DNA of 64,000 nucleotides from Alistipes sp. (GTDB lineage: Bacteria > Bacteroidota > Bacteroidia > Bacteroidales > Rikenellaceae). A program made the position numbers and the translations under genes. Below, in pieces: positions 33,821 to 44,426 of the stretch. Numbering within the stretch: position 1 is the first letter of the stretch; every line of letters begins with the position of its first letter. The stretch covers positions 1 to 64,000 of the forward strand of contig JAFOBG010000052.1 of NCBI GenBank assembly GCA_017381935.1. The letters run 5' to 3'. The notes under the pieces were generated by a model. It did not search any database. It saw only the letters and a list, made by a program, of their open reading frames with translations, and was not told where the DNA came from.

Positions 33821-33900
33821 TGGCTCGCATTTACTGCATATATGGCACTGAGAGGTGTTGCACAGTATTTTATGTCGGGGAGGTTGGAGGCTGTTTATAC
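33821..33900 (+). repeat. 80-bp direct repeat, copy 2 (non-coding copy of the MATE 3' end)
   Basis: Exact copy of 33591-33670, 230 bases downstream. Read in the MATE frame it continues past the repeat as T-K-S-Q-I-L-S and stops at a TGA at 33920-33922. Copy 1 continues T-K-S-L-R then stop. No start codon or rest of a gene precedes copy 2, so it is an isolated fragment. The 150 bases between the copies hold the hairpin above and a segment around the AAGCAAGCTT at 33785-33794 that resembles dispersed Bacteroidales intergenic sequence (from memory, unverified). Confidence 0.95.
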
Positions 33901-33910
33901 TAAATCACAA

Positions 33911-34039
33911 ATTTTATCGTGATAGTACGGCATTTGCGGCTGCTAACAAAAAGATGGCAACAATGGCTGTACAATAGTACTATCCATCGCAGCCACTTTT
34001 TTGCCGAGCGTAGCAACTACCGTACTCTGACGATAAAAT
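33911..34039. repeat. Structured intergenic repeat element, copy B
   Basis: A 129-nt element with terminal inverted repeats. ATTTTATCGT (33911-33920) pairs with ACGATAAAAT (34030-34039), AGTACGG (33924-33930) with CCGTACT (34020-34026), and TTGC (33934-33937) with GCAA (34013-34016). The centre again has a hairpin with GTAC/GTAC. The block ATCGCAGCCACTTTTT is shared with copy C, and TTTTGCCGAGCGT with copy A. Confidence 0.75.
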
Positions 34040-34096
34040 GGATTCTCTTGGTACTCTCGGTTCAAGAAAATGTGCTACACTGACAACAAAATGTTT

Positions 34097-34213
34097 ATTG
34101 TGATAGCGGTACATTTCTTGCCGCTAACAAAATAGCTTGCAATAGGTGGTATGGAAATGCAGTCCATCGCAGCCACTTTTTGTAGAGCGTGCTAAATGCA
34201 CCACTCTTACAAT
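34097..34213. repeat. Structured intergenic repeat element, copy C
   Basis: A 117-nt element in the same orientation as copy B. Terminal inverted repeat: ATTGT (34097-34101), AG, GGT and CATTT (34112-34116) pair with AAATG (34194-34198), CACC, CT and ACAAT (34209-34213). It shares TGATAG at the left end, GCTAACAAAA, and CCATCGCAGCCACTTTTT with copy B. Confidence 0.75.
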
Positions 34214-34225
34214 GGCTTAATAATT

Positions 34226-34258
34226 GCAGATATAGTGCAAACATTAAAAAATATCTGC
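34226..34258 (+). promoter_or_regulatory. Hairpin abutting the permease start codon
   Basis: GCAGATAT (34226-34233) pairs perfectly with ATATCTGC (34251-34258) over a 17-nt A-rich loop. The ATG at 34261 is 2 bases after the stem. If transcribed, the stem covers the usual ribosome-binding region and could control translation. It could also be an operator. Confidence 0.4.
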
Positions 34259-34260
34259 TT

Positions 34261-35709
34261 ATGGAGACAAAATCTACATCATTTAAACTTTCGGTTGCGA
34301 CCTTAGCCATTATGAATGTAACGGCTGTAGTGAGTCTGAGAGGTCTTGCTGCTGAGTCTGTATATGGCCTGAGTTCAGCCTTCTACTATCTTTTTGCGGC
34401 TTTTGTGTTTCTAATTCCAACTGCATTAGTGGCGGCTGAATTGGCAGCTATGTTCTCTGATAAAGAGGGCGGAGTGTTCCGTTGGATTGGTGAGGCATTT
34501 GGTGCAAGAGCCGGTTTTTTGGCTATATGGCTACAATGGATTCAATCTACAATCTGGTATCCTACAGTACTTACATTTGGAGCCGTGTCTATTGCCTTTA
34601 TAGGTATGGATCAGCAGCACGATATGGCATTGGCATCCAATAAGCTATTTACTCTTATTGTAGTGTTAACTATCTATTGGACAGCTACCTTTATATCCCT
34701 TAAGGGTCTTGATTGGGTTGGTAAAATAAGTAAGTGGGGAGGTATTATTGGCACAATTATTCCGGCAGTACTACTTATAGTTCTTGGTGTGATATATCTA
34801 GCAAGTGGTGGTCATAATAATATGGATATGAACGCAAGTTTCTTTCCTGACCTTTCACGATTTGATAACTTAGTGTTGGCAAGTAGTATCTTCCTATTTT
34901 ACGCCGGTATGGAGATGATGGGTATTCATGTAATGGAGGTTAATAATCCAACTCGGAACTATCCTAAAGCCATTATCTTAGGTTCGATGATTACTGTGGC
35001 TATATTTATCTTGGGCACATTCTCTTTGGGCTTTATTATCCCTGCAAAAGATGTGTCGTTAACACAATCGCTACTTATAGGATTTGACCGATACTTTAAC
35101 TATTTGCATATCTCTTGGGCTGCACCAATTATTGCAATTGCATTGATGTTCGGCGTGTTAGCGGGTGTGCTTACATGGGTTGCAGGACCGTCAAAAGGTA
35201 TATTTACAGTAGGTAAGGCAGGTTATTTGCCACCATTCTTCCAAAAGACCAATAGCAATGGCGTACAACGCAATATATTGCTCATACAAGGCTGCATAGT
35301 TACACTGCTTTCTCTGCTGTTTGTTGTCATGCCAAGTGTGCAATCGTTTTATCAGATACTCTCTCAGATGACTGTCTCGCTATACTTGATAATGTATATG
35401 ATGCTCTTCGCAGCAGCTATAGTGCTACGATATAGGCTCAAAGAGGTGAACCGACCGTTTAAACTTGGTGGCAATATGACAATGTGGATTATCGCAGGAC
35501 TTGGATTCTGCGGCTCTTTATTAGCTTTTATACTCAGTTTTATTCCCCCAGCACAAATATCTACAGGTAGCCCTAAGACATGGGTTACTATCCTAATTGT
35601 GGGATGTATAGTTGTTGTGGTTGTACCTTTCATAATTTACGCTATGCGTAAACCATCATGGAAGAGTAACGATAATGCTCAGTTCGCTCCATTCCATTGG
35701 GAAAAATAG
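34261..35709 (+). CDS. APC-family amino acid permease (glutamate:GABA antiporter-like)
   Basis: 482 residues from the ATG at 34261. An in-frame ATG 24 codons upstream lies inside repeat copy C and precedes the conserved fold. About 12 membrane helices. The start SVATLAIMNVTAVVSLRG and the segments AAELAAMFSDKEGGVFRW and FYAGMEMMGIHVMEVNNP fit the GadC/YjeM branch of APC transporters. Exchange of amino acids across the inner membrane is expected; the substrate is unresolved because no decarboxylase gene is nearby. It ends at a bidirectional terminator. Confidence 0.86.
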   Translation: METKSTSFKLSVATLAIMNVTAVVSLRGLAAESVYGLSSAFYYLFAAFVFLIPTALVAAELAAMFSDKEGGVFRWIGEAFGARAGFLAIWLQWIQSTIWYPTVLTFGAVSIAFIGMDQQHDMALASNKLFTLIVVLTIYWTATFISLKGLDWVGKISKWGGIIGTIIPAVLLIVLGVIYLASGGHNNMDMNASFFPDLSRFDNLVLASSIFLFYAGMEMMGIHVMEVNNPTRNYPKAIILGSMITVAIFILGTFSLGFIIPAKDVSLTQSLLIGFDRYFNYLHISWAAPIIAIALMFGVLAGVLTWVAGPSKGIFTVGKAGYLPPFFQKTNSNGVQRNILLIQGCIVTLLSLLFVVMPSVQSFYQILSQMTVSLYLIMYMMLFAAAIVLRYRLKEVNRPFKLGGNMTMWIIAGLGFCGSLLAFILSFIPPAQISTGSPKTWVTILIVGCIVVVVVPFIIYAMRKPSWKSNDNAQFAPFHWEK

Positions 35710-35731
35710 AGAGTTTGCAGAATTGAAATAG

Positions 35732-35780
35732 ATAGGCCTTTCAGTTTAAAATGATTTGAAAAATGAAAGGCCTATTTTGT
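35732..35780. terminator. Bidirectional terminator between permease and fabI
   Basis: ATAGGCCTTTCA (35732-35743) pairs with TGAAAGGCCTAT (35764-35775), followed by TTTTG. A-rich DNA on the other flank gives a T-run on the minus strand. Confidence 0.75.
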
Positions 35781-35822
35781 TGTATATCATTTAGTTTGCT
35801 GCTAAATGATGCGCTACCAATC

Positions 35823-36647
35823 TTACTTCTCTTTGCCTGCAATAAAGGCTTTGAATACCTCTTCGGATAGTCCCATTGTAGAGAAACCTCCGTCGTGGTA
35901 GAGGTTTTGCATTGTAACCTTACGAGTAAGGTCTGAAAAGAGTGTAATACAATAGTCTGCACAATTGTCAGCATCTGCATTGCCAAGAGGGGAAAGAGCA
36001 TTTGCGAATTCAAGCATACCCTCCATACCTTTAATACCCTTTCCGGCAGTGGTGGCGGTTGGAGATTGGGAAACAGTGTTTACTCTCACCTTAAAATCTC
36101 GTCCAAAGACTGCACCAAATGAGCGTGCGATAGACTCTAAAAGAGCTTTGGCATCTGCCATATCATTATAACCTACAAAGGTGCGTTGTGCCGCAATGTA
36201 GCTTAGTGCTACAATAGAACCCCACTCAGCAAGAGCCTGCTTTTTGTAGAGTACTTGCATTACTTTGTGAAATGAGAGAGCCGAAATATCTAAGGTCTTA
36301 TCTAAAAATGCATAGTTAAGGTCTTGGTACTCAATATTTTTGCGCACATTCGGGGACATGCCGATTGAGTGTAGCACAAAGTCTATTTTTCCACCAAAAT
36401 AGTCTAATGTTTTATCAACAAGAGCCTCAATCTCTTCAATATTTGTGGCATCGGCTGCAATTATAGGTGCGTTACATTTCTCGGCAAGGGTCTTAATTTC
36501 ACCCAATCTAAGGGATACGGCAGTATTGGTAAGGACAATCTGCGCCCCCTCTTCAACTGCACGCTCAGCCACTTTCCATGCTATAGACTCGCTATTCAGA
36601 GCACCGAAAATAATACCTCTCTTACCTTTTAGCAAGTTGTAACTCAT
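35823..36647 (-). CDS. fabI: Enoyl-[acyl-carrier-protein] reductase (FabI)
   Basis: 274 residues, a short-chain dehydrogenase fold of the FabI type. It reduces trans-2-enoyl-ACP with NADH in the last step of fatty-acid elongation. Evidence: L-L-K-G-K-R-G-I-I-F-G-A-L-N-S-E-S-I-A-W at the start, D-F-V-L-H-S-I-G-M-S-P-N, and the active-site pair Tyr-x6-Lys in G-Y-N-D-M-A-D-A-K. V-N-T-V-S-Q-S-P-T (usually ISAGP in enterobacteria) is the Bacteroidetes form. Complete. Confidence 0.94.
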   Translation of the reverse strand: MSYNLLKGKRGIIFGALNSESIAWKVAERAVEEGAQIVLTNTAVSLRLGEIKTLAEKCNAPIIAADATNIEEIEALVDKTLDYFGGKIDFVLHSIGMSPNVRKNIEYQDLNYAFLDKTLDISALSFHKVMQVLYKKQALAEWGSIVALSYIAAQRTFVGYNDMADAKALLESIARSFGAVFGRDFKVRVNTVSQSPTATTAGKGIKGMEGMLEFANALSPLGNADADNCADYCITLFSDLTRKVTMQNLYHDGGFSTMGLSEEVFKAFIAGKEK

Positions 36648-36695
36648 AGTCGTATTAATTAGAATGGGATGAAGTGTAGCCCCTTAAGAGACTAT

Positions 36696-37028
36696 TTAAT
36701 CTTCGTCATCAAACTCGATAGGTGATGGGCGACGCTCCTCTTCCTCGTCATCATCCGGGAGCTGGTCTGCACCCTTAATCTCGTCATCGTAGTACTCCTT
36801 ATCGTCCTCCTCGTCAGTCAGTTCATCAATCTTTACATCGATTTTTACAAGATAGCTAACCTCTGCAGTCTCGAAAGCTACGGCATAGAAGAAGTCTCCA
36901 TTTGGCTTTTCGATTCTCATCATAGAGTCTGAATAACCGGCAGGATATGCTGCCTTAACCTCCTCTTGCAACTCAACTGGAAGTGCGTTGAAACTTACAA
37001 TTGACCTTCTTTTATTACTTGGTGCCAT
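36696..37028 (-). CDS. Conserved acidic Bacteroidales protein of unknown function
   Basis: 110 residues from the ATG at 37028; a longer frame opening at 37103 has no family-like sequence in its first 25 codons. A conserved N-terminal part (SFNALPVELQEEVKAAYP, then SMMRIEKPNGDFFYAV) is followed by a strand-rich centre. The Asp/Glu-rich tail of about 45 residues contains YYDDEIKGADQLPDD. I recall similar proteins across Bacteroidales, sometimes mislabelled DNA primase; no primase motif is visible. It is divergent from ligA and 48 bases upstream of fabI. Confidence 0.8.
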   Translation of the reverse strand: MAPSNKRRSIVSFNALPVELQEEVKAAYPAGYSDSMMRIEKPNGDFFYAVAFETAEVSYLVKIDVKIDELTDEEDDKEYYDDEIKGADQLPDDDEEEERRPSPIEFDDED

Positions 37029-37214
37029 TATGTGTGTATTTTTAACGATAAAACTAAAAAAGTTGTGGGATACCCCAACAATAATCTCTGTTTTCGGGTG
37101 CAAGTATAAGCAAAAATTCTTTACGGCAACAATTTTGGAGATTTTTTTTGATTTTTTTTTGATTTTGCTCTGAAATTGAAATAAAATATGTACTTTCGTG
37201 CGTTACGAGTATAG

Positions 37215-39287
<2,073 letters not shown>

Positions 39288-39303
39288 ATAAAGTATAGAT
39301 ATT

Positions 39304-40200
39304 ATGATTACAGATAGATTCACAGGAGTAGGTGTGGCGCTTATCACACCATTTGATCGTAAAGGAAGTGTCGATTTTGCGGCTTTGGCTACGGTGGTGG
39401 ATAGAGTGATAGAGGGTGGGGTGGATTACCTTTTAGCTTTAGGTACTACCTCAGAGACTCCAACCCTCACTGCAGCAGAGAGGGTTGCTGTGGCTCGTTT
39501 TATAGCACAGCGAGCAGCCGGTCGAGTGCCACTTATGGTGGGTATTGGCGGAAACTGCACTAAAGATGTAGTTGATACTTTGAAGAGTTGGGATTTTACG
39601 GGTTACGATGCTGTGTTGAGTGTAAACCCATACTACAATAAACCTAATCAGGAGGGTCTTTTCCTCCACTTTAAGGCTATTGCAGAGGCTTCGCCTGTTC
39701 CGGTTATGCTTTATAATATTCCTGGTCGTACAGGTGTAAATATAACTCCAACAACCGTGGCTCGTTTAGCAGCACAATGCCCAAATATTTTTGGCATTAA
39801 GGAGGCATCGGGAAATGTAGAACAGATGGAGGCTGTCTGCAGAGAGGTGGCTAAGGTTCGTGATAAGTTTATTCTTGTCAGTGGCGATGATGGCCTTACA
39901 GTAGATGCTATACGTCGTGGCGGTAAGGGTGTGTTGTCTGTTTTGGCGCATCTCTATCCGGCAAAAGTAAAAGAATTTACAACGCTTGCTCTTCAAGGTA
40001 ACTTCGATAAGGCACAGTATGAGCTTGATAGACTCTCTACAATTATAGATACGCTCTTTGTTGAGGGAAATCCTGTTGGAGTGAAGAATGCTTTGGCTAC
40101 CAAAGATATTTGTACCCCTACAGTACGTCTGCCACTTGCTGAGGCCAGCGCAGAACTTGATATAAGACAGAGAACAGCAATTATACAGTATGAAGTTTAG
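39304..40200 (+). CDS. dapA: 4-hydroxy-tetrahydrodipicolinate synthase
   Basis: 298 residues, a normal length. It condenses pyruvate and aspartate semialdehyde in the lysine/diaminopimelate pathway. Evidence: G-V-G-V-A-L-I-T-P-F, G-T-T-S-E (pyruvate pocket), the Y-N-I-P-G-R-T-G segment with the catalytic Tyr, and G-I-K-E-A-S with the Schiff-base Lys. The 3' end overlaps the DUF4919 gene by 11 bases in another frame, so the two are co-transcribed. Confidence 0.95.
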   Translation: MITDRFTGVGVALITPFDRKGSVDFAALATVVDRVIEGGVDYLLALGTTSETPTLTAAERVAVARFIAQRAAGRVPLMVGIGGNCTKDVVDTLKSWDFTGYDAVLSVNPYYNKPNQEGLFLHFKAIAEASPVPVMLYNIPGRTGVNITPTTVARLAAQCPNIFGIKEASGNVEQMEAVCREVAKVRDKFILVSGDDGLTVDAIRRGGKGVLSVLAHLYPAKVKEFTTLALQGNFDKAQYELDRLSTIIDTLFVEGNPVGVKNALATKDICTPTVRLPLAEASAELDIRQRTAIIQYEV

Positions 40201-40924
40201 AGAGTATTTGATATTTGCCCTTTGTGCTTTGTGCGGATTTGTAGCAAAAGCTCAAGTGCCGGATAATGATAAGATATTTCTTGCCATTAACGATAGTAAT
40301 TCTCAGTACTACTATCCTAATTTGATGATGCGCTATAACGCAGGGGATGTATTGACTGACGAGGAGTATCATCACCTTTACTACGGTTTTGCCTATCAAG
40401 AGGCATATCGTCCTCTTAACGATAATGCCGGTATGACTAAGGTGCAAAATATCATGGCCAGAATAGCTATTGATACTCCATCTGTGGCAGATATAGATGA
40501 ACTTATTGCGGCTTGTAGTGAGGCTATGGAGTTAGACCCATTCTCACCTAAATTGCTCAATATTATGGCCTACGCATACGGTACGGCTGGAGATAAGGAG
40601 CGTGAGAAGATATATGCAGACCATTTGGCAGCGGTGCTTAAAGTTATTGCCTCATCAGGAACGGGTTTAAAAGAGAAAGAGGCAATGCATATTATTATGT
40701 TCTCTCACGGAATTGATTTTATTGCAGCTAAGGGTTGGAGTCAACTGAAGGGTAAAATTATCAGTCGCTCAGTTGAGTTTATACCATTCGCAGCGCTGAA
40801 AAATAAGGTTAAGGGCTACTATTTTGACTATAGCCGTGTCTATTGGAACAAGCCTGATGACTATATTTTCGAGCGTGATAGAACTTGGCAGATAAATAAT
40901 CTTAAACCACGTCAATATAAATAG
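40190..40924 (+). CDS. DUF4919 family secreted protein
   Basis: 244 residues. A signal peptide (1-21, ending V-A-K-A-Q) leads into a mostly helical domain that matches the DUF4919 family in its order of segments: NLMMRYNAGDVLTDEEYHHL, YYGFAYQEAYRPL, and a TPR-like stretch around 95-150. Function unknown. It overlaps dapA by 11 bases and ends 2 bases before the clostripain lipoprotein gene. Confidence 0.82.
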   Translation: MKFREYLIFALCALCGFVAKAQVPDNDKIFLAINDSNSQYYYPNLMMRYNAGDVLTDEEYHHLYYGFAYQEAYRPLNDNAGMTKVQNIMARIAIDTPSVADIDELIAACSEAMELDPFSPKLLNIMAYAYGTAGDKEREKIYADHLAAVLKVIASSGTGLKEKEAMHIIMFSHGIDFIAAKGWSQLKGKIISRSVEFIPFAALKNKVKGYYFDYSRVYWNKPDDYIFERDRTWQINNLKPRQYK

Positions 40925-40926
40925 CT

Positions 40927-42975
40927 ATGAAGAGACTTTCAATATATCTAACCCTTGTTTTATTACTCTTTGTTGGGTGTAGGCCTGCTACGCCTGTGCC
41001 GAATGATTCTCTCTCAATCTTGAGTGGCGTTGTGGATAATGTCCTCTACTTCGATGGTCAAGAGGGTTCTGAAAAGGTGTTTGCAATCAGCTCAAAACTT
41101 CCATGGGAGGTACTCTCTACACCAGGTGTAACTTATGAGCCTGCAAGTGGAGAGGCAGCAACCAAAGTTAGTATTACAGCAAGGGCAAAGAGTGCTAATA
41201 ATACACTGCAGACTAAGAAGTTGGGTGATATCGTTATTCGTCTTGCCTCTACTCGTTTTACAGGCCTTGAGGCTCATCAAAAGCCTCAAATTGTATTGCC
41301 AGAGGAGACTTTGGAGGGTGTTGCAGTACCTGCAGAGCAGAATAGTGCAGTTACAATAGATTTCGAGTGTCATACTTCAGACTTTGAGGTTGTAACAGAG
41401 GGCGATGTCTATTGTAAGTTGGCTGCAAATAAAACTTCGACAAATAAATATACCCTTACCGTAAGTGCTACGAGGGATAATATGACTACAGATGAACATA
41501 CTGCAGGCTATATCAGTTTTAAGGTTGCAGGAGTGCTTCAACAAGGAAAAGTGGCCGTTGTTCAAAGTCCGGCCTTTACATTTGATAGTAGTCGTATTGT
41601 TGTCAATGGTAAGCAGGGCTCTGAGGTTAGCTTTAAAGTTAACACTCCATTTGATTTTGTTGTCTCTACAACTTCAACTGCAATGAGTGTTGTTAAGGGA
41701 GACGATAATATGATTGTCGTTACAGCTAAACAGCAGAATCCTGGTACAGAAGAGCGTAAGTTGGGAGAAGTTGTGCTTTCACTTGCCGATAATAGCTCTT
41801 GTAAGGCTACAGTTGAGGTTTGGCAGCGTAAAGTTTTGGCAGATAAAACACTGCTTTTCTTTATGCTTGGGACAAGTCTTAAGGGGTATTATGAAACTAA
41901 CCTTAAAATGGTAGAGCAGTTCGTTGCAGATGGTAAGTTTAGTGATAACCGTGTTATAGCCTTTGTACAACAGAGTAGCTATAGTGGCTCTATTTTTGAG
42001 ATTTATTATGACGCCGGTCGTGGTAAGGTACTTCGTCAGACGCTTGCCGAGTGTGCTATGCCGGCTCAGTATGATGAGCAGATGCTCTATACTATATTCT
42101 CAACAATGCTCTCTTTTGCTCCTGCAATGGAATATGGCATGTTCGTCGGCTCTCATGGTAAGGGATGGCTACCTAAGGTTGATAATAGGGCGGGAATGGC
42201 AATGAAGACCATGGCGTTGGATGATTATATATGGACTCCTGCTCCAGGAGCAGTGATGGTGCGACACTTGGGAGATAATCCTACAACGCAGGTTGATACA
42301 TTTGAGGTTGCCTCTGCACTCAAACGTACAGGTTGTCATTTGAGTTATATGATTTTCGATGTTTGCTATATGGGTAATGTTGAGAGTGCATATGACTTAA
42401 GAGAGGTAACAGACTATATTTTGGCCTCTCCGTGTGAGGTTATGGCAAGTGGTATGCCTTATAATGAGATTTTGCCATATATTGCAGATAGCTCACTCTC
42501 TGTAAAGAATCGTCTTGATAACTCTGCAAAGGCCTTTGTGGATTACTATAATAAGACTCAGAGTGGAATATACTGCTCTGCATGCTCAGTTGTGATTAAC
42601 TGTTCTGAATTAGAAGCTCTTGCTCAGAGCGTAAAGAGAGCAAATGGCTCACTGCAACAAGTCAATCATGACCTTATTCAGGCCTACGACGGAATAAGTT
42701 CATCTCGAAACCCGACCCATATATTCTTCGATATAGAGGACTACTTAATTCAAAGTTGTACAGATGAGGCGGCTGTTACAGCTTTTAAAGAGCAGTTGTC
42801 TAAGACCATATCGGGACAGTATCATACAACTACCTTCTACTCGGCGTATAACAATCGAGCCAATGCTATTAATTACTACTCAGGTCTTACAACTTCAGCT
42901 CCGATAACCCTTATCTCAGCCTCTGCATATATTGAAGAGTGGAAAGAAACTGAGTGGTATAAGGCAACACATTGA
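40927..42975 (+). CDS. Clostripain-family (C11) cysteine peptidase lipoprotein with BACON-like domains
   Basis: 682 residues. A lipoprotein signal ends at Cys18 (L-F-V-G-C). Residues 35-305 contain three Ig/BACON-like repeats ending in V-V-Q-S-P or V-W-Q-R-K strands. The C11 peptidase domain runs from about 308 to the end, with catalytic His410 in G-S-H-G-K-G-W and Cys480 in F-D-V-C-Y-M-G-N; both members of the dyad are present. C11 peptidases cut after basic residues and are calcium-dependent; here a surface or periplasmic role is expected. It directly follows the DUF4919 gene. Confidence 0.9.
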   Translation: MKRLSIYLTLVLLLFVGCRPATPVPNDSLSILSGVVDNVLYFDGQEGSEKVFAISSKLPWEVLSTPGVTYEPASGEAATKVSITARAKSANNTLQTKKLGDIVIRLASTRFTGLEAHQKPQIVLPEETLEGVAVPAEQNSAVTIDFECHTSDFEVVTEGDVYCKLAANKTSTNKYTLTVSATRDNMTTDEHTAGYISFKVAGVLQQGKVAVVQSPAFTFDSSRIVVNGKQGSEVSFKVNTPFDFVVSTTSTAMSVVKGDDNMIVVTAKQQNPGTEERKLGEVVLSLADNSSCKATVEVWQRKVLADKTLLFFMLGTSLKGYYETNLKMVEQFVADGKFSDNRVIAFVQQSSYSGSIFEIYYDAGRGKVLRQTLAECAMPAQYDEQMLYTIFSTMLSFAPAMEYGMFVGSHGKGWLPKVDNRAGMAMKTMALDDYIWTPAPGAVMVRHLGDNPTTQVDTFEVASALKRTGCHLSYMIFDVCYMGNVESAYDLREVTDYILASPCEVMASGMPYNEILPYIADSSLSVKNRLDNSAKAFVDYYNKTQSGIYCSACSVVINCSELEALAQSVKRANGSLQQVNHDLIQAYDGISSSRNPTHIFFDIEDYLIQSCTDEAAVTAFKEQLSKTISGQYHTTTFYSAYNNRANAINYYSGLTTSAPITLISASAYIEEWKETEWYKATH

Positions 42976-42996
42976 TAGTATAGATATAATTTTTAC

Positions 42997-43004
42997 TATC
43001 TTTG
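42997..43004 (+). promoter_or_regulatory. -7 box for the second MATE gene
   Basis: TATCTTTG fits the consensus and ends 6 bases before the ATG at 43011, so the transcript would be leaderless or nearly so. Only a weak ATTG lies upstream, with a 22-base spacer. Confidence 0.5.
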
Positions 43005-43010
43005 TGCCCT

Positions 43011-44360
43011 ATGAATATATTTTCTCGTTACGCAGAACAGTATAAGGCTAATCTTAAGCTTGCACTGCCTGTAGCCCTATCGCAGTTGGGCTATACGGTG
43101 GTGCAGTTTGCCGATAATGCTTTGGTGGGAGCCTATGGCAGTGATGATCCACTGCCTCTTTCGGCCGTGGCATTTGGTGTGATGTTGAGTTTTGTTATGT
43201 TTAGCCTTGCATTGGGCCTTACGTTGGGTATAACCCCTCTTGTAGGAGAGCATTTTGCAAGAGGAGAGTATCGCAAAACAGCACACTATCTCCAAAGCTC
43301 GCTTGTACTCTATCCTATATTAGGAGTTGTGCTGATGTTTCTTCAGGAGGCTTCAGTGCCATTACTCTATAAACTTAATCAACCTGTAGAGGTTGTGGAT
43401 ATGGCTGTGCCATACTATCGTCTTATGGCTTATAGTTTACCTGCAATAATGCTTTATGGCTGCTTTAAACAGTTCCTTGAGGGTGCGGGTAATACCTCGA
43501 CTCCTATGATTATAGCCATTGTTACAAATTGTATCAATGTAGTGCTTAATTGGGTGTTCATTTTTGGTCATTGCGGATTTGAACCTATGGGAGTTTATGG
43601 TGCAGGTCTGGCTACTTTGATAGCTCGTTGGATTTCACCGCTATTGATTTTTGGATACTTTGTTGTCAAAAAAGAGTATAGAGACTATTTACACCTCTTC
43701 TCACGAGGTATTAATTATCTATCATACTGCGGGAAATTACTCAAAATAGGTATTCCTGTTGCGGGTCAGATGTTACTTGAGGGAGCTGCCTTTGTTGTAA
43801 CAAGTATTATGATGGGCTGGTTTGGCGCAGTAGCTATTGCAGCAAATCAGGTGGGTATGACCTATGGAAATGCGGCCTTTATGATGACAGTGGCTCTTGG
43901 TAGTGCTACAACGATTCGTGTCTCTCACTGCTACGGCCTTAGAGACAAGGAGCAGATGCGCCTTGCTGTCAATGCCTCTATGCACCTAAGTGTATTGTGG
44001 GGTGTTGCAGTGTTTACACTATTTGTTCTTTTGCGCCATCTACTTCCAATGGCATTTACTACTAATAGTGATGTTATTGCACTGGCGGCCGATATGTTGA
44101 TATTTATTGCTATGTATCAGATTTCAGACGCTATTCAGGGAACGATGATTGGTGTGCTTAGGGGTATGCAGGATGTTAAGATTATTGCATGGCTCTCATT
44201 TGTTGCATATATACTGCTCAATATACCGGTAGGCTATCTGTTTGCCTTTACATTTGGCTTTGGAAGTAAGGGCCTTTTGGTAGGTTATGTTGTAGGTCTA
44301 ACTACAGCTGCAGTTTCTTATGTGAGAAGAGTTAGAAAAGGCCTGAATAAGAGTTGCTAA
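43011..44360 (+). CDS. MATE-family efflux transporter (NorM-like branch)
   Basis: 449 residues from the ATG at 43011; a TTG three codons upstream lies inside the -7 box and is rejected. About 12 membrane helices. Landmarks are L-K-L-A-L-P-V-A-L-S-Q-L-G, A-D-N-A-L-V-G, the inner repeat G-I-P-V-A-G-Q-M-L-L-E-G-A-A-F, and A-A-N-Q-V-G. These are typical of NorM-type Na+/H+-coupled drug exporters. It is clearly different from the MATE protein at 32373. It may be monocistronic, since a strong promoter follows for ricT. Confidence 0.91.
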   Translation: MNIFSRYAEQYKANLKLALPVALSQLGYTVVQFADNALVGAYGSDDPLPLSAVAFGVMLSFVMFSLALGLTLGITPLVGEHFARGEYRKTAHYLQSSLVLYPILGVVLMFLQEASVPLLYKLNQPVEVVDMAVPYYRLMAYSLPAIMLYGCFKQFLEGAGNTSTPMIIAIVTNCINVVLNWVFIFGHCGFEPMGVYGAGLATLIARWISPLLIFGYFVVKKEYRDYLHLFSRGINYLSYCGKLLKIGIPVAGQMLLEGAAFVVTSIMMGWFGAVAIAANQVGMTYGNAAFMMTVALGSATTIRVSHCYGLRDKEQMRLAVNASMHLSVLWGVAVFTLFVLLRHLLPMAFTTNSDVIALAADMLIFIAMYQISDAIQGTMIGVLRGMQDVKIIAWLSFVAYILLNIPVGYLFAFTFGFGSKGLLVGYVVGLTTAAVSYVRRVRKGLNKSC

Positions 44361-44375
44361 ACCCTATTTTAACTA

Positions 44376-44406
44376 TTTGAACTTTCAACAAAGTTTTGTA
44401 TCTTTG
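44376..44406 (+). promoter_or_regulatory. Promoter of the ricT-gldH-trmB run
   Basis: TTTG (44376-44379), 19 bases and TATCTTTG (44399-44406), then C. A full consensus match, 21 bases before the ATG at 44427. Confidence 0.7.
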
Positions 44407-44426
44407 CATAATTATAGTGAAATAGT

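Noticed and set aside
37140-37165. Long T-runs upstream of ligA as a terminator.
   Set aside because: No stem precedes them on either strand, and they lie between divergent genes.
37189-37200. TACTTTCG as the -7 box of ligA.
   Set aside because: One base off TAnnTTTG and without a spaced TTTG; too weak to list as a promoter.
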